Assembly (NCBI RefSeq): GCF_000717745.1
Contig: NZ_JOBH01000010.1
Location: 434,001-498,000 of the forward strand
Direction: 5' to 3'
From: Streptomyces violens
Lineage (GTDB): Bacteria > Actinomycetota > Actinomycetes > Streptomycetales > Streptomycetaceae
DNA length: 64,000 bases
In this document: positions 10,801 to 17,883 of the stretch, one piece after another
How positions within the stretch are numbered: the stretch's first letter is position 1
Layout: each line of letters begins with the position of its first letter
Made by a program: the position numbers and the translations under genes
The notes under the pieces: generated by a model
The model's input: the letters and a program-made list of their open reading frames with translations, nothing else
Told to the model about the DNA's origin: nothing
The model's database searches: none

Positions 10801-11534
10801 GCCGCGCCACCACGCGTATCTTCGGGTCCCGCCCGGGAACGTACGGCGCGGGCCTGCTCCAGCTCATCGACTCCCGCGACTGGCGCACCGACGCCGACCT
10901 CGCGGAGGTCTACACAGTGTGGGGCGGCTACGCGTACGGCCGCGGCCTGGACGGCTGTTCGGCCCGCGAGGAGATGGAGACGGCCTACAAGCGCATCGCC
11001 GTCGCTGCGAAGAACACCGACACCCGCGAGCACGACATCGCGGACTCGGACGACTACTTCCAGTACCACGGCGGCATGGTGGCCACCGTACGGGCGCTGC
11101 GGGGCACCGCCCCCGAGGCGTACATCGGCGACTCCACCCGCCCTGAGACGGTGCGCACGCGCACCCTCGTGGAGGAGACCTCGCGCGTCTTCAGGGCGCG
11201 CGTCGTGAACCCCAAGTGGATCGAGGCGATGCGCCGCCACGGCTACAAGGGCGCGTTCGAGCTCGCCGCGACGGTCGACTACCTCTTCGGGTACGACGCC
11301 ACGACCGGCGTCGTCGCCGACTGGATGTACGACAAGCTCACCCAGGCGTACGTGCTGGACCCGGAGAACCGCGCGTTCCTCCAGGAAGCCAACCCCTGGG
11401 CCCTGCACGGCATCGCCGAACGCCTCCTGGAGGCGGAGTCGCGCGGCATGTGGGCCGAGCCCGACCCGGCCGCGATCGAGGCCCTCCGCGAGATCTTCCT
11501 GGAGACGGAGGGCGAGCTGGAGGGCGAGGGCTGA
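7884..11534 (+). CDS. cobN: Cobaltochelatase large subunit CobN
   Basis: CobN is the large subunit of the ATP-dependent enzyme that inserts cobalt into hydrogenobyrinic acid a,c-diamide, in the cytoplasm with partner AAA+ subunits. The 1216-residue length fits. Family motifs include RVALVLSAYPTKHSRIGNAVGLDTPASA (given here as a region near residue 350), DAMIHLGKHGNLEWLPGK near residue 535, NVLPTGRNFYSVDP near residue 820 and GYAYGRG near residue 1015. The start ATG has a strong GAGGAAGG site 11 bases upstream and sits below the B12 riboswitch. No chelatase partner or cobO/cobB gene follows; the next gene is an unrelated MFS transporter on the other strand, so those partners must be elsewhere. 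Confidence 0.96.
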   Translation: MLHSSGEPNPETRRILLLSTSDTDLLSARAASGPVGYRFANPSRLDLEELPGLLDGCDLVVVRLLGGIRAWQEGLDQLLADGRPVVVLTGEQAPDAQLMAASTVPVGIAAEAHAYLAHGGPANLEQLARFLSDTVLLTGHGFEPPAAAPSWGELEDHLPLPGTQPDFPLVAVLYYRAHHMSGNTAFVRALCEEINRAGGRALPLYVASLRSPEPELIERLRDADAIVTTVLAAGGTKPAAASAGGDDESWDAGALASLDVPILQALCLTSSRADWEENDEGVSPLDAASQIAVPEFDGRLITVPFSFKEIDEDGLPAYVADPERAARVAGIAVRHARLRHIAPADKRVALVLSAYPTKHSRIGNAVGLDTPASAVELLRRLRAEGYDFGPEEEIPGLVSGDGDELIRALIEAGGHDQDWLTEEQLARNPVRIPAADYKRWYATLPAELRKSVEEHWGPAPGEMFLDRSRNPEGDIVLAALRRGNLLILIQPPRGFGENPIAIYHDPDLPPSHHYLAAYRWIAAAAEDGGFGADAMIHLGKHGNLEWLPGKNAGLSAACGPDAALGDLPLIYPFLVNDPGEGTQAKRRVHATLVDHLVPPMARADSYGDIARLEQLLDEYAQISSMDPAKLPAIRAQIWTLIQAARLDHDLGLEDRPDDDGFDDFLLHVDGWLCEVKDAQIRDGLHVLGGAPTGAPRVDLVLAILRARQIWGGTSALPGLREALGLDESAATRTTADAAEEQARALVQAMEDAGWDPAAVADIAANHGQQVADILDFAAREVVPRLAGTTAELDHVVHALKGGFVPAGPSGSPLRGLVNVLPTGRNFYSVDPKAVPSRLAWETGQALADSLLERYKTDNGDWPTSVGLSLWGTSAMRTAGDDVAEALALLGVRPVWDDASRRVTGLEPIPLDELGRPRIDVTLRISGFFRDAFPHTIGLLDDAVRLVAGLDEPADQNFVRAHAQADLAEHGDERRATTRIFGSRPGTYGAGLLQLIDSRDWRTDADLAEVYTVWGGYAYGRGLDGCSAREEMETAYKRIAVAAKNTDTREHDIADSDDYFQYHGGMVATVRALRGTAPEAYIGDSTRPETVRTRTLVEETSRVFRARVVNPKWIEAMRRHGYKGAFELAATVDYLFGYDATTGVVADWMYDKLTQAYVLDPENRAFLQEANPWALHGIAERLLEAESRGMWAEPDPAAIEALREIFLETEGELEGEG

Positions 11535-11540
11535 GACGGC

Positions 11541-11579
11541 GCCGAGTGGGAACCCGGGTTCACCGGGTTCCCACTCGGC
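11541..11579. terminator. Bidirectional hairpin terminator between cobN and the MFS gene
   Basis: An inverted repeat with arms GCCGAGTGGGAACCCGG and its complement around a 4-5 base loop spans 11541-11579. It follows the cobN stop by 6 bases and also contains the stop codon region of the convergent MFS gene. There is no T-run, which is common for Streptomyces terminators. Confidence 0.75.
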
Positions 11580-12864
11580 AGGGCCGGTTCAGAAGGACGA
11601 GCAGGGCACAGCACACCACCGCCAGCACCCCGGCGCCGGCCAGGAGGCCAGGCACCGCGAAGGTATTGCCCAGCATGCTGAGCAGCAGCGGGGCGAACAT
11701 CCCGAGGTAGGCGAGACTCCAGAAGTACGAGGTGAGGCGGGCCAGCCCGCCCGGCGCCGCGAGGGCGGCGGTGGTACCCAGCCCGTACGTGAGAACCAGC
11801 CCGTACCCCGCGCCCAGCACCGCCCCGGCGACCAGGCCGAGCACCGGCTGCTGGTACGCGGCGGCCGCCCCGGCGAGGCCGAAGCCCCCGGCCATCACCA
11901 GCATCCCGGCGACCGCGCTGAGCAGCCGACTGCGCAGGCTCAGCCGTCGGGCCAGCGGCTGGACCGCCACCCCGGCACCGGGAACGACGGCGGTAGCCAC
12001 CCCGGCGTACACCACCTCCCACCCACGCAGACCCCCGTCCACCAGCCCGGGAAGCGTGGCGAACCCGACCATCGGCCCGGCGAACACCCAGGGGGCCATG
12101 GGCAGCAGGGCGCGCCAGAAGCCGGGGCGTGCGGCGGGGGTACGGGCGCCGGTACGCGCAGCAGTACGCCCGGAGGCCGTGTCCTGGGCGGTACGTCCAA
12201 ACTCCGTACCCCCAGCAGTACGTCCGCGGCCCACCGGACAGGTCTCCGGACTCCCCTGCGCCAGCCCCCACGCAAGTACCGCCAGCACCAGATGCGGCAG
12301 ATAGGCGAGCACCATCGGGTGGGGCGCCCACTGGGCGATCAGCGCGGCGGCGAGCCCGCCCGAGGCGAAGCCCAGCGAGACGAAGACGCCCGAGCGCCGG
12401 GCGGCCACCGTCTCCGTGCCCGCCGGCGCGTAGGGCGGCGAGGAGAGCTCCTTCACCCACGCCCCGCCGGCCGCCAGCAGCGCCCCGGCGCTGATCCCGG
12501 TGAGCAGCCGGCCGGGGCCCAGCCAGAACACCGAGCCGGCGCCGAGCATCAGGAGCAGCGTGGCCACCGCATTGAGGGCGAGCGCGCCGAGCGCCACCGG
12601 ACGCCGCCCGTACCGGTCGGAGAGCGGGGCGGCGGCGAGCAGCCCCGGTATCAGCCCCACCGCGTACACCGCGAGCAGCGCGTTGACCGCGGCGTCCGAC
12701 AGCCCCGCGCCGGCACGGTACGCGCCGAGCAGCGCGGCGAACTGGTTGGCGCTCCACCCCGAGGCGGTCATCATCAACGCCGTCCGCAGCCCGTACCGGC
12801 GAGGGGCAGGCGGCGCGGGGGCGGTCGGGGTCCGGGCAAGTACGGCGTCGGCGGTATCGGTCAC
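11560..12864 (-). CDS. Major facilitator superfamily transporter
   Basis: A 434-residue membrane protein with about 12 hydrophobic segments. The MFS signature between helices 2 and 3 is present as LSDRYGRRPVALGAL near residue 75. The middle loop (about residues 205-245) is long, Arg/Thr/Gly-rich and repeat-like. The substrate cannot be told from sequence. The start chosen is the GTG at 12864, giving VTDTADAVL and then a short cytoplasmic tail before helix 1; the frame stays open to 13017, but that extension would run into the divergent regulator gene. It is read away from the LysR gene, which is the usual layout of a regulator and its target. Confidence 0.85.
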   Translation of the reverse strand: MTDTADAVLARTPTAPAPPAPRRYGLRTALMMTASGWSANQFAALLGAYRAGAGLSDAAVNALLAVYAVGLIPGLLAAAPLSDRYGRRPVALGALALNAVATLLLMLGAGSVFWLGPGRLLTGISAGALLAAGGAWVKELSSPPYAPAGTETVAARRSGVFVSLGFASGGLAAALIAQWAPHPMVLAYLPHLVLAVLAWGLAQGSPETCPVGRGRTAGGTEFGRTAQDTASGRTAARTGARTPAARPGFWRALLPMAPWVFAGPMVGFATLPGLVDGGLRGWEVVYAGVATAVVPGAGVAVQPLARRLSLRSRLLSAVAGMLVMAGGFGLAGAAAAYQQPVLGLVAGAVLGAGYGLVLTYGLGTTAALAAPGGLARLTSYFWSLAYLGMFAPLLLSMLGNTFAVPGLLAGAGVLAVVCCALLVLLNRPCRVGTR

Positions 12865-12907
12865 GGAACCCTTTGTACGAGCCACCGACCGCCTGTCGCC
12901 GCCCGCC

Positions 12908-12922
12908 TTCACGAATCGTGAA
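12908..12922. promoter_or_regulatory. Palindromic operator for the LysR-type regulator
   Basis: TTCACGAATCGTGAA is a perfect 7-1-7 inverted repeat and contains the T-N11-A pattern typical of LysR-family binding sites. It sits in the 102-base space between the divergent MFS and LysR genes, where both promoters must lie. Binding by the neighbour regulator is inferred. Confidence 0.65.
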
Positions 12923-12966
12923 CGGTCCTCCGCGCCGGCCGCGCCCCCGCCGTACCCTGGGAACTC

Positions 12967-13887
12967 ATGGACCTCCGGCTGCTCCCCTCCTTCCTGGCCG
13001 TAGTCGAGGAACAGCACTTCGGCCGGGCGGCGGCCCGCCTCTTCCTCTCACCGCCCGCCGTCACCCAGCACATCCGCCGCCTGGAGAACGAGCTGGGCAC
13101 CCCACTCCTGCACCGCAACCCGGTACGGCCGACCGCCGCCGGCGTACGCCTCGCCGAGCACGCCCGCACGCTGCTGGCCGCGGCGGACGCGGCGGTCGAG
13201 GACGTCCACGAGGCGGTGCGCCGGGAGCGCGAGACGACCGCGCGCCCGCTGCGCGTCGGCATCATGGGGCACGGCTCGGCGGAGATCACCCCGGCCGCGG
13301 TGAACGCCTACCGCAGGGCGCGCCCCGAGGTCCCCGTGGAAGTGATCCAGCTCAACTTCACCGAACACGTCACGGCACTCGTGGAAGACCGTGTGGACCT
13401 GGCCTTCATCCGCCCCATGCCCGACGACGACCGGCTGGTCGGCGACGTGCTCCTCACCGAGCAGCGCATCGTGGTCGTCCCCGCCTCGGCACCGCTCGCC
13501 GACGCCCGCACGGAGGGCGTACGCGTCGCCGACCTGGCCGACCTGCCGATCTTCCGGGTCCCCGACCACACGCCGGCGGTCTTCAAGGAGTACCTCTACT
13601 TCCGCAACGATGCCGCGCGCCGCGGCCGCAGCATCGCCCTCTTCCCCCAGGAAGTCCTCACCGGCGTCCTCACAGGCCACGGCGCCGGCTCCGGCCTCCG
13701 CTCCTTCGCCCGCTACTACAACTGGCCCGGTGCCGTCTTCGTCCCCGTACTGGACGCCCCACCGGAATCCAGCCACCTCGCAGCCCGCGCCCACGACCCC
13801 AACCCCGAAGTAGCCATCTTCCGAGCCCTGACCACCACCCTCGCCCGCGAACTGGCCCCCCGCATCAACGCGATGCCGCTCCCCTGA
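12967..13887 (+). CDS. LysR-family transcriptional regulator
   Basis: A 306-residue regulator with an N-terminal winged helix-turn-helix: MDLRLLPSFLAVVEEQHFGRAAARL, then LSPPAVTQHIRRLENELGTPLLHR (residues 1-50 in all), the classic LysR signature. Residues about 90-300 form the substrate-binding domain (LRVGIMGHGS, DLAFIRPMPDD). It probably controls the divergent MFS gene and itself through the palindrome at 12908-12922. The ligand is unknown. It marks the last ordinary chromosomal gene before the element region. Confidence 0.9.
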   Translation: MDLRLLPSFLAVVEEQHFGRAAARLFLSPPAVTQHIRRLENELGTPLLHRNPVRPTAAGVRLAEHARTLLAAADAAVEDVHEAVRRERETTARPLRVGIMGHGSAEITPAAVNAYRRARPEVPVEVIQLNFTEHVTALVEDRVDLAFIRPMPDDDRLVGDVLLTEQRIVVVPASAPLADARTEGVRVADLADLPIFRVPDHTPAVFKEYLYFRNDAARRGRSIALFPQEVLTGVLTGHGAGSGLRSFARYYNWPGAVFVPVLDAPPESSHLAARAHDPNPEVAIFRALTTTLARELAPRINAMPLP

Positions 13888-13905
13888 CGCGCACCCGCCA
13901 GGCAA

Positions 13906-14922
13906 TCAGCCGCTCACCTGTTGGGGTGTGAGAGCTCCTCGCTGGAAGATGTGCGAGCGGTGCCACGAGTAGTACTGCTCACGCTCTGCCGACCACCAGG
14001 GTGTGGTGCAGTTGGCCAAGTGCTCCTTGACGTACTTGGCCACGGCTGGGGCGCTCTGTATGACAGGGCTGATCCTGAGGACGCCCCCGCTTTCCACGGT
14101 GATGAAGCCATGCTCGAACAGGCTGTCACAGCCCAGGAGGCACGCGAGCATAGCGACGTTGCGGATGTCCCAGCGCTCCGCATCGTCACAGGCCGAGCGC
14201 TTCTTGATGTGTGCCGCGACAAGAAATTCTCGGGGCAGCGTACGGCCGCACAGGGCACACTCACCCTCTGCTCCCGGTAGCAATGCCTTCTTTATTCGTC
14301 CCTGTTCGGCCCGGCGTTGAGCTTCTGCACGTATATCTGTAGGGCCCTCTGTCGTCCCGTCAGTTGACTTGGCACGCTCGCCCTGCCCCGGAACCGAAAG
14401 GGCCGGTGGACTTGCTTCAAAGCCCACGAGGTCCGTGAGCATCTCACCGTCAGACCCCCGCAGGGCAACAAATCCCTGAATGTTCCGGTTGGGCTTCCAC
14501 CCCAGCAGAGAGCGAATCTCCTCCATGGGAAAGTCGATACCTCGAACGCCATCCAGGGCGTACATGTACTCCCACGTCTGCTCAGTCCGATCGTCGACGC
14601 CCCACAGACGGTGGGCCAGCTGAGGGTTGTGCCATGTCAAGGCCACAGTGCCGACGAGGTACAGGCGCTTGTTACCGGAGAAGAAGACGGTGTCCCCAGG
14701 CTGCATCTTCCTGATCTGAGGCAGGTTGGCATCACCAATACCTGGCGTGACACCCCACAACTGCGCCCGCCCGCCGGGAAACAGTCTGTCCAAGTCCTGC
14801 AGCACTTGGGCATCGAGCAAGTCTGTGTGCTGGTCGAAGGCAACGGGCTGCAGGATCGTTTCCTCGTAGTGTTCGCGCACAGCCGCCCGCTTCAAGCTCG
14901 CCGGTTGAGCGAAGACGGTCAT
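13906..14922 (-). CDS. HNH nuclease with N-terminal PUA/EVE-like domain, possible modification-dependent restriction enzyme
   Basis: A 338-residue protein. The C-terminal part has a zinc-finger HNH layout: CALCGR (about residue 228), LVAAHIKKRSACDD (His pair), NVAMLACLLGCDSLFEHGFITV. The N-terminal half (residues about 60-170) reads like a PUA/EVE/YTH-type base-recognition fold, with GDTVFFSGNKRLYLVGTV and later GWKPNRNIQGFVAL. Such reader-HNH fusions are known as type IV restriction enzymes that cut modified DNA; that role is inferred. Codon use is less GC-biased than the cob genes. It lies between the LysR gene and an integrase remnant, so it may be cargo of an older element. No methylase is nearby, as expected for type IV. 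Confidence 0.7.
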   Translation of the reverse strand: MTVFAQPASLKRAAVREHYEETILQPVAFDQHTDLLDAQVLQDLDRLFPGGRAQLWGVTPGIGDANLPQIRKMQPGDTVFFSGNKRLYLVGTVALTWHNPQLAHRLWGVDDRTEQTWEYMYALDGVRGIDFPMEEIRSLLGWKPNRNIQGFVALRGSDGEMLTDLVGFEASPPALSVPGQGERAKSTDGTTEGPTDIRAEAQRRAEQGRIKKALLPGAEGECALCGRTLPREFLVAAHIKKRSACDDAERWDIRNVAMLACLLGCDSLFEHGFITVESGGVLRISPVIQSAPAVAKYVKEHLANCTTPWWSAEREQYYSWHRSHIFQRGALTPQQVSG

Positions 14923-15463
14923 CGTCCATCCCCCTACAGGTCAGGCGTCGTCCCCCAGCCCGTGACGACGCGGTCTGTAAGATCTACCACTTGGTATTGA
15001 CGGTCCCTCAAGGAGCCCTTGCCTTTGGCACAGTGGCCGCGCGACGTGCGGGATGCGACGTGACCCGATAGGGCAGTCAGCAACCGTTGCGCCATTGACG
15101 GACACTCGGCCGAGACGCCAATAGTGCCCACGGCTGCGGGGCTGGCGCATCCGTGCCCCAAAACGCCACGTGCTGATCACCGGCGAAACGGTGAAGGTAA
15201 CCGTGAGGTCTCCATGCCGCCTTCTGCGCCTTGCGGTTCACAATGTGCGTGACATCCTCGACAAGGCGTCGGCCGACGCGCAGCATTGAAGTCGCAAACC
15301 GCTGCCGTACGCGACGAGTATGCCCAGAGTGACGGATGTCATAGCGTGCGTGGGCCGCTGGTCTCCCGTGGATTGGTTGGCGCGAGGCGGAATGCGGCTT
15401 CTGCCGCCCGCTGTGAACGTGCTGGAGGCGGGACGTAGGGCGGGGCGGATGTGAATGCCCGGC
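14923..15463. other. Gene-free stretch left of the integrase remnant
   Basis: No convincing gene, tRNA or repeat is seen. Short frames on the minus strand have mixed codon use and no family motif. The stretch looks like decayed mobile DNA between the HNH gene and the integrase remnant. Confidence 0.5.
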
Positions 15464-15537
15464 CGACGTTGTGTCCTACCTCATTCGTGGCCGTGTTCAA
15501 CGATCCCCTGCGGGAGACCCTGACTGGCTGTCGGTAG
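15464..15537 (+). pseudogene. 3' remnant of an integrase gene
   Basis: These bases line up without gaps with the last codons of the intact integrase (45584-45657): both read through CPTS-VAV-ND-LR--LTG-R and end in TAG at the same place. Identity falls off to the left, and a TAG interrupts the frame near 15437. This is the end of a second, older integrase of the same family, followed by the same att sequence. It implies that another element once lay to the left. Confidence 0.75.
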
Positions 15538-15578
15538 CGGGCCGAGCGGAGGCGCACTCCAAGATCTCTTCCCGAGTC

Positions 15579-15678
15579 TCTCCCAACAGGGCCCTGGAAA
15601 CCACTCAGCCCTGGTCTTCCTTACCGGAAGACCAGGGCTGACCTGGTGTTTCTTCAGTCGGGGTGGCGGGATTTGAAT
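15579..15678. repeat. Left attachment site (100-bp direct repeat)
   Basis: Bases 15579-15678 are identical to 45699-45798. The repeat contains a near-perfect stem-loop (about 15607-15641: CAGCCCTGGTCTTCC, short loop, complement) and, on the minus strand, TTCAAATCCCGCCACCCCGAC, which looks like the T-loop and acceptor-stem 3' end of a tRNA, most like tRNA-Pro. No complete tRNA is present next to it. The repeat bounds the 30-kb element with the integrase gene at its right end. Confidence 0.88.
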
Positions 15679-15735
15679 GCAGGTCAGACCGTCGGTATGA
15701 GTTGGTCTGACAGCGCGTATGCAGGTCTACAGGAG

Positions 15736-15768
15736 AAGATCTTCTCCCAAATTTCTCCCAGAGCCGGG
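15736..15768. promoter_or_regulatory. Integrase arm-type sites, left side of element
   Basis: Two direct copies of TTCTCCCA-like sequence (in GATCTTCTCCCAAATTTCTC and onward) lie just inside the left repeat. The same pair occurs at 45684-45707 next to the right repeat. Paired arm sites on both sides of the core are what a tyrosine integrase attP needs; binding is inferred. Confidence 0.6.
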
Positions 15769-16065
15769 GCCGGCAGATCGGGCCAGGGGTGTCGTCGGCT
15801 AAGGGTGCGGACACCGAGGGTTTATACCATCGAACCGAAAGCGACGGTCGCTTGCGGCCGCACCAGAGAGGGGTCGGCCGACACGGCAAAGGGTCAGGAG
15901 GGCGGCGCCAACCGACTGGTACTCAGTGCAGCGGCCGCTGTTGGGGCGCCGGGAGGCGCACATAGATGCCGCGGACCGACCCGTCACCTGCTGGATGTGC
16001 AGCGGCACCGCCCCTGAGCAGCAGCGAGCCCCCGCAGAGCCCTGCCCGCGTGGCGAGGTTTCGTC
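15769..16065. other. Left-end noncoding DNA of the element
   Basis: About 300 bases with no convincing gene. A plausible ribosome binding site (GAGG, 16055-16058) at its end serves the next gene. Confidence 0.5.
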
Positions 16066-16833
16066 ATGCCCCTCCTTGGCGGCATGTTCCCCGCCCCCGC
16101 GCCAACGGGCATCATGCTGACCATGCAGGCCGAGACGATCGCTGCCCTTGTCGCCTCAGGCGCTGCGGTCCTCGGCGTACTCGCCGCGCTCGTCGTCGGC
16201 CTGCGTCAAGCCCGTGCCGCACGGCAGGCCGCCGAACTGGCCGCCGAATCGGTTCGCGACCACTGGCGTAACAGCAACCGCCGCGAGGCAGCCGTCACTT
16301 TCGTCGTCGAAACCGAACGCGCCTTGGGAGAGGCCCGGAAGCTCTCGACCTCTTATGAGGTACTCGACCTCGACGAGTCCGCGCAGATTCGCCAGGCAAT
16401 GTGGCGCGCCATGGCCGTCGTGCGAATCGAGGGGCCGAAGTCACTGTCGGATGTCGCGGCTGTTGCCTACGAGACGGTGAACGACGTCTTCGGCCACGTC
16501 CTATACGTCCACCGGCAGAGCCGTCCCCAGTTCCTGTTACTGGCCGCAGCCCACGAAGGGAACCAGACAGCGAAAGCGGTCTATGCGAAGCTCTTGCGGC
16601 CGGAGCTCCGCGGAAACCTCATGCAGCAATCGGTATGGGCGAACATGGTGAGTAGTGGCCTCCTGCCCACCAGGGATCTGCGTCGCCTCGAAATGCAACT
16701 CACATGGCCCGCGCTCTGGCCGGAACGGGACGGGCCGGAACCCTTCCACGTCATTTCAGAGCGAGCACGCCAGCAGATCGACACCTTCATCGAGGCCGTG
16801 AACGCGTACCTCGACGGGCCGCCCGCGGAGTGA
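16066..16833 (+). CDS. Membrane-anchored hypothetical protein
   Basis: A 255-residue protein of unknown function. Residues about 20-47 form one hydrophobic segment (ETIAALVASGAAVLGVLAAL and following), then a basic, Ala/Arg-rich helix that ends in NSNRREAAVTFV. The rest is soluble and mostly helical. The ATG at 16066 has GAGG seven bases upstream; ATG codons at 16114 and 16123 are alternatives that would start right at the membrane segment. The layout, one N-terminal anchor plus a cytoplasmic helical domain, resembles the hypothetical protein at 21141-21731. First gene inside the element. Confidence 0.65.
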   Translation: MPLLGGMFPAPAPTGIMLTMQAETIAALVASGAAVLGVLAALVVGLRQARAARQAAELAAESVRDHWRNSNRREAAVTFVVETERALGEARKLSTSYEVLDLDESAQIRQAMWRAMAVVRIEGPKSLSDVAAVAYETVNDVFGHVLYVHRQSRPQFLLLAAAHEGNQTAKAVYAKLLRPELRGNLMQQSVWANMVSSGLLPTRDLRRLEMQLTWPALWPERDGPEPFHVISERARQQIDTFIEAVNAYLDGPPAE

Positions 16834-17281
16834 CCGGCGCGGCCTGGCCCGAGGCCGGTGTGTACCGCCGTCGGCAGCGGACCGCTACGTGCTTACACGG
16901 AAGTACCTCACCGGACCGCCCGGGCGAGATACACGACTCGCTTGCCTGGGCGATGACGAGCAGCTCGTCGGGCGCGACCGACGCCCTCGCGCTGTTCTTA
17001 AGCCCTGCTGGCCTGCCCGACGGCGCGCGTGCCACAGCTACACGCCATCCCATCCACCCGTCGCTTTTACTCCCATCGTGATGGTCTGGGCCTTAACTAA
17101 GTGCTGCTCCGGCACGAACGCGCGTCCTGGATATACGGCGCGGGAGGCAACCCCGCCGTCGACCGACCCCGAGTGACGGGAGCCCGTAGAGCACAGAGAG
17201 CGCGTTGCAACGCTCCGAGTTGTGATCAAGCGCCTGGAAACGGGGCAGACAGGGTGTGAACTTGCGTGGCATATTATGCGC
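16834..17281. other. Noncoding stretch with candidate promoter
   Basis: No gene is seen. A TATTAT hexamer at 17272-17277 lies a few bases before the ATG at 17282 and fits a -10 box for a leaderless transcript; no ribosome binding site precedes that ATG. Confidence 0.45.
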
Positions 17282-17878
17282 ATGGCAACCTACGTAGAGT
17301 CGGTGAGGCAGCTGCAGCCTGTCATCCCGCCGATCTTCAGTGCTTTGAAGGCAGGGCTCGACGCGGCCAATGAGCACCACACTGACAATGGCCTGGTCAG
17401 GTCGGACGACCCGTGGCACTACGCTCACACCGCTCGCCGCATTGCGATCGATCAGTTGCGATCTGCTGGCCTGCAGGCCGAGACCGAACAGGGGCGTCCT
17501 CTGTACGCCATGTCAGGCTTGCTGCTCTTCTACCGGAGCATGGCAGTGCGCATCCTGCGGCCGAGTGAGAACGTCAGGACCGGCGGGGTGACTATCCCGC
17601 TGCCTGGGCGCTCAAAGAGGAGGCAGGCGTTTTGGGGCCAGGCTGCGGGGTCCGCCATCCCCGGCTTGGAGACAGATAACCTGCTGCTCTTGTGGAGGGA
17701 TGACGCGGGTAGCTTGGTTGATCCGATGACGCTCGTGCGGCCTACTGGGGGCGGTCACAAGCGGAACAGTCTGAGGGTTGACTGGGTTGGCAAGCTCTCT
17801 GAGGGCATGGCGACTCTTCGGGCCGCGGACCTCGACGAACTCGAACCGGACCAGCAGTACAGGCAGCTAGGAGACTAA
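17282..17878 (+). CDS. Hypothetical protein paired with XRE/ImmA gene, possible toxin
   Basis: A 198-residue soluble protein that I do not recognise. It begins MATYVESVRQLQPVIPPIFSALKAG and later has LLFYRSMAVRILRP and a Gly/Lys-rich stretch (RPTGGGHKRNS, about residue 160). It ends six bases before the XRE/ImmA gene, so the two are cotranscribed. XRE-COG2856 proteins are often encoded behind a small partner in toxin-antitoxin or phage-type regulatory pairs; the toxin role is inferred from that layout only. ATG codons at 17276 and 17282 are both possible; 17282 fits a leaderless start. Confidence 0.65.
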   Translation: MATYVESVRQLQPVIPPIFSALKAGLDAANEHHTDNGLVRSDDPWHYAHTARRIAIDQLRSAGLQAETEQGRPLYAMSGLLLFYRSMAVRILRPSENVRTGGVTIPLPGRSKRRQAFWGQAAGSAIPGLETDNLLLLWRDDAGSLVDPMTLVRPTGGGHKRNSLRVDWVGKLSEGMATLRAADLDELEPDQQYRQLGD

Positions 17879-17883
17879 CCGAC

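Noticed and set aside
15077..15286. Minus-strand frame of 69 codons
   Set aside because: Mixed codon use, no ribosome binding site and no known motif; in decayed DNA.
15640..15760. A full tRNA gene at the left att site
   Set aside because: Only the T-loop/acceptor 3' end is present on the minus strand; no anticodon arm, D-arm or 5' acceptor strand follows.
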